DNA of 7,031 nt from CAKSIW01 sp045576435 (GTDB lineage: Bacteria > Bacillota > Clostridia > Monoglobales > Monoglobaceae). The notes beneath the pieces were generated by a model. The model was not told the DNA's origin. It was given only the letters and a program-made list of their open reading frames with translations, and searched no databases. Where the stretch lies: the NCBI GenBank assembly GCA_045576435.1, contig JAZNGL010000037.1, forward strand, positions 1 to 7,031. The letters are read 5' to 3'. The position numbers were made by a program, and so were the translations under genes. This document shows, piece after piece, positions 5,438-7,031 of this stretch (position 1 is the stretch's first letter; the number at the start of each line of letters is the position of its first letter).

Positions 5438-7031
5438 TTAGTTTTCCTCCTTTGTTATTGCCTCAAAGGGGCAAACATTTATACAAAGTCCGCAACCATT
5501 ACACTGTGTGGAGTCAATAACAACATTATCTCCCTTAACAGTAATTGCAGGACATCCAATTTTCATGCACATCTTACACTTTTTGCATTTATCTGTTATT
5601 TTGCAATGTCCACTATATTTAACAGTTTTCAAAAGCGCACATGGTCTTTGAGCAATAATCACAGATGGCTCTTCGCGTTCGACCTCTTCGCGAACAACTT
5701 TTTCAAAAGCTTTCACATCAAACGGGTCACAAACTTGAACATGCTCAATTCCAACAGCTTTGCAAAGTGCGATAAGATTTACCTGCTTTGTTTCTTCTCC
5801 ACGGATTGTGTAGCCTGTGGTTGGATTGTCCTGATGTCCCGTCATACCCGTAATTGAGTTATCAAGGATTATCACTGTGTTATTTCCCTTATTATATACG
5901 ATATCAACAAGACCTGTTATTCCTGAATGCATAAACGTTGAATCGCCAATAACCGAAACCAACTTTTTATTAAATTCAGCTCCACGAGCCTTTGCCATAC
6001 CATGAGCTGCGCTGACAGACGCTCCCATACATATGGTTGTGTCAACTGATGCAAGAGGCATAGCGGCACCAAGGGTATAGCAACCTATGTCTCCAGAGAC
6101 AACCAGCCCAAGCTTTTTCAAAACATGGAAGGTTCCTCTGTGAGGACATCCTGCACACATAACAGGAGGTCTGACAGGTATGTTTTCTGTTAGAATTATT
6201 TTTTCCGGTGCTTCTTCGCCAAGCACAGCTTTTCTTATCATATTTGGGGTGTATTCGCCAAGAAGAGTAAACACTTCTTTTCCAATTACGTTTATCCCCA
6301 ACTTTTTACAATGGTCCTCAATAATCGGGTCAAGCTCTTCAATCACAAAAACCTTCTTATATTTTGATGCAAAATCCCTGATTTTCTTCTCCGGCAACGG
6401 ATAAACCATACCAAGCTTGAGATATCCAACCTTATCTCCAAGAGCTTCTTTTGCATACATATGTGAAATACCCGCGGTTATTACACCGATTTCAGAATTA
6501 TTTTCCTCAATGATATTCCATTCATCTGTTTCAGCAAGCGCCTCAAGAGCCTTTATACGTTCTTCAACAACAACATGACGTTTGATTGCATTCGCAGGCA
6601 TCATAACATTTTTTGCTATGTTTTTTTCATAAGGTTTCAAATCAACATTCTCTCTTTCGCTAAGTTCAACCAAGCTCTGAGAATGTGATACTCTTGTTGA
6701 AAGTCTTATGAAAACAGGTGTGTCATATTTTTCTGAAAGCATGAAAGCTTTTCTTGTAAATTCTTTACACTCTGATGAATCTGATGGCTCAAACATAACT
6801 ATTTTAGAAGCTTTTGCATAATGTCTTGAATCCTGTTCGTTCTGCGATGAATGCATTCCCGGATCATCTGCAACACAGAACACCAAGCCTCCATTTACTC
6901 CTGAATAGCTAACTGTGAAAACAGGGTCTGCCATAACATTAAGGCCAACATGCTTCATGCAGCTCATAGCTCTGGCTCCGCCAATTGCTGCACCTATTGC
7001 AACTTCAGCCGCAACCTTTTCATTAGGTGAC
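5438..7031 (-). CDS. iorA: Indolepyruvate ferredoxin oxidoreductase, alpha subunit, 5' end cut by window edge
   Basis: The frame is open from the stop at 5438 to the right edge, giving 530 visible residues; about 60 N-terminal residues are missing compared with family members. An ATG at 6967 is internal, since conserved sequence (SPNEKVAAEVAIGAAIGGAR) continues upstream of it. In visible numbering, the N-terminal pyrimidine domain includes KHVGLN (26-31) and DDPGMHSSQNEQDSRHYA (55-72). The thiamine diphosphate domain carries CAGCPHRGTF (292-301), GDIGCYTLG (313-321), and GDS (362-364) with DN (390-391) for Mg-TPP binding. The C-terminus is a ferredoxin domain with two [4Fe-4S] motifs: C482, C485, C488, C493 and C510, C513, C516, C520. 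The enzyme converts arylpyruvates (indolepyruvate, phenylpyruvate, 4-hydroxyphenylpyruvate) plus CoA to arylacetyl-CoA and CO2 while reducing ferredoxin, reversibly. It is the first visible gene of the unit; its promoter lies outside. Confidence 0.95.
   Translation of the reverse strand, partial: SPNEKVAAEVAIGAAIGGARAMSCMKHVGLNVMADPVFTVSYSGVNGGLVFCVADDPGMHSSQNEQDSRHYAKASKIVMFEPSDSSECKEFTRKAFMLSEKYDTPVFIRLSTRVSHSQSLVELSERENVDLKPYEKNIAKNVMMPANAIKRHVVVEERIKALEALAETDEWNIIEENNSEIGVITAGISHMYAKEALGDKVGYLKLGMVYPLPEKKIRDFASKYKKVFVIEELDPIIEDHCKKLGINVIGKEVFTLLGEYTPNMIRKAVLGEEAPEKIILTENIPVRPPVMCAGCPHRGTFHVLKKLGLVVSGDIGCYTLGAAMPLASVDTTICMGASVSAAHGMAKARGAEFNKKLVSVIGDSTFMHSGITGLVDIVYNKGNNTVIILDNSITGMTGHQDNPTTGYTIRGEETKQVNLIALCKAVGIEHVQVCDPFDVKAFEKVVREEVEREEPSVIIAQRPCALLKTVKYSGHCKITDKCKKCKMCMKIGCPAITVKGDNVVIDSTQCNGCGLCINVCPFEAITKEEN
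5446..5451 (-). promoter_or_regulatory. Strong ribosome binding site of iorB inside iorA
   Basis: AGGAGG on the minus strand, 9 nt before the iorB ATG at 5436, lies within the last codons of iorA. This is the best Shine-Dalgarno match in the window and should support matched synthesis of the two subunits. Confidence 0.88.

Larger units (their letters stand above)
1305..7031 (-). other. Apparent six-gene transcription unit iorA-iorB-paaK-ACT-Toprim-guaA
   Basis: The six genes share one strand with gaps of 1, 19, 64, 2 and 62 nt, and no convincing terminator appears before the one at 1305-1344. The first four genes form a functional set for arylpyruvate/arylacetate metabolism plus a sensor. 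The last two (RNA maturation, GMP synthesis) are unrelated in function. The AT-rich 62-nt spacer before guaA could hide a secondary promoter, so guaA need not depend wholly on the ior promoter. Confidence 0.65.

Noticed and set aside
6965..6967. ATG at 6967 as the start of iorA
   Set aside because: Conserved IorA sequence continues in frame upstream to the window edge, so this is an internal methionine.

Overview
The window looks like chromosome from an anaerobic, low-GC Firmicute of the class Clostridia. The reasons are AT-rich spacers, AGGAGG-type ribosome binding sites, a ferredoxin-dependent 2-oxoacid oxidoreductase, an RNase M5-type Toprim protein and a consensus sigma-A promoter. The genus cannot be told from the sequence alone. 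All eight supported genes lie on the minus strand, so transcription runs from the right edge to the left edge.

Positions 7031 to about 1305 hold what looks like one long transcription unit whose start lies beyond the right edge. Its order is iorA (5' end cut off), iorB, paaK, a tandem ACT-domain protein, an RNase M5-like Toprim/DUF4093 protein, and guaA. The gaps are 1, 19, 64, 2 and 62 nt. The unit ends in a rho-independent terminator at 1305-1344. IorAB interconverts arylpyruvates and arylacetyl-CoA using ferredoxin and CoA. PaaK interconverts arylacetyl-CoA and the free arylacetate at the cost or gain of ATP. Together they form an aromatic amino acid module that could run towards fermentation (arylacetate plus ATP and reduced ferredoxin) or towards reductive salvage of arylacetates. 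The ACT protein is a likely amino acid sensor for it. The last two genes are housekeeping: RNA maturation and GMP synthesis. The GMP synthase has only the ATP pyrophosphatase and dimerisation parts; the glutamine amidotransferase domain normally fused in bacteria is absent and is not encoded nearby.

Positions 1-1295 hold a separate two-gene unit, arsR followed by an ArsP/YraQ-type permease that runs off the left edge. Its start codon overlaps the arsR stop by 4 nt. The promoter is a perfect TTGACA-N17-TATAAT. Two copies of a 16-bp imperfect dyad flank it, one over the -35 and one near the predicted transcription start. This fits an autoregulated, thiol-sensing metalloid (or other soft-metal) efflux unit. 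Its -35 lies only 10 nt beyond the U-tract of the upstream operon's terminator.

No tRNA, rRNA, CRISPR array, insertion sequence or riboswitch was recognised. No clearly undescribed system is visible. The most unusual points are the amidotransferase-free GMP synthase, the paired dyads around the arsR promoter, and the mix of aromatic catabolism, RNA processing and purine genes in one apparent operon.
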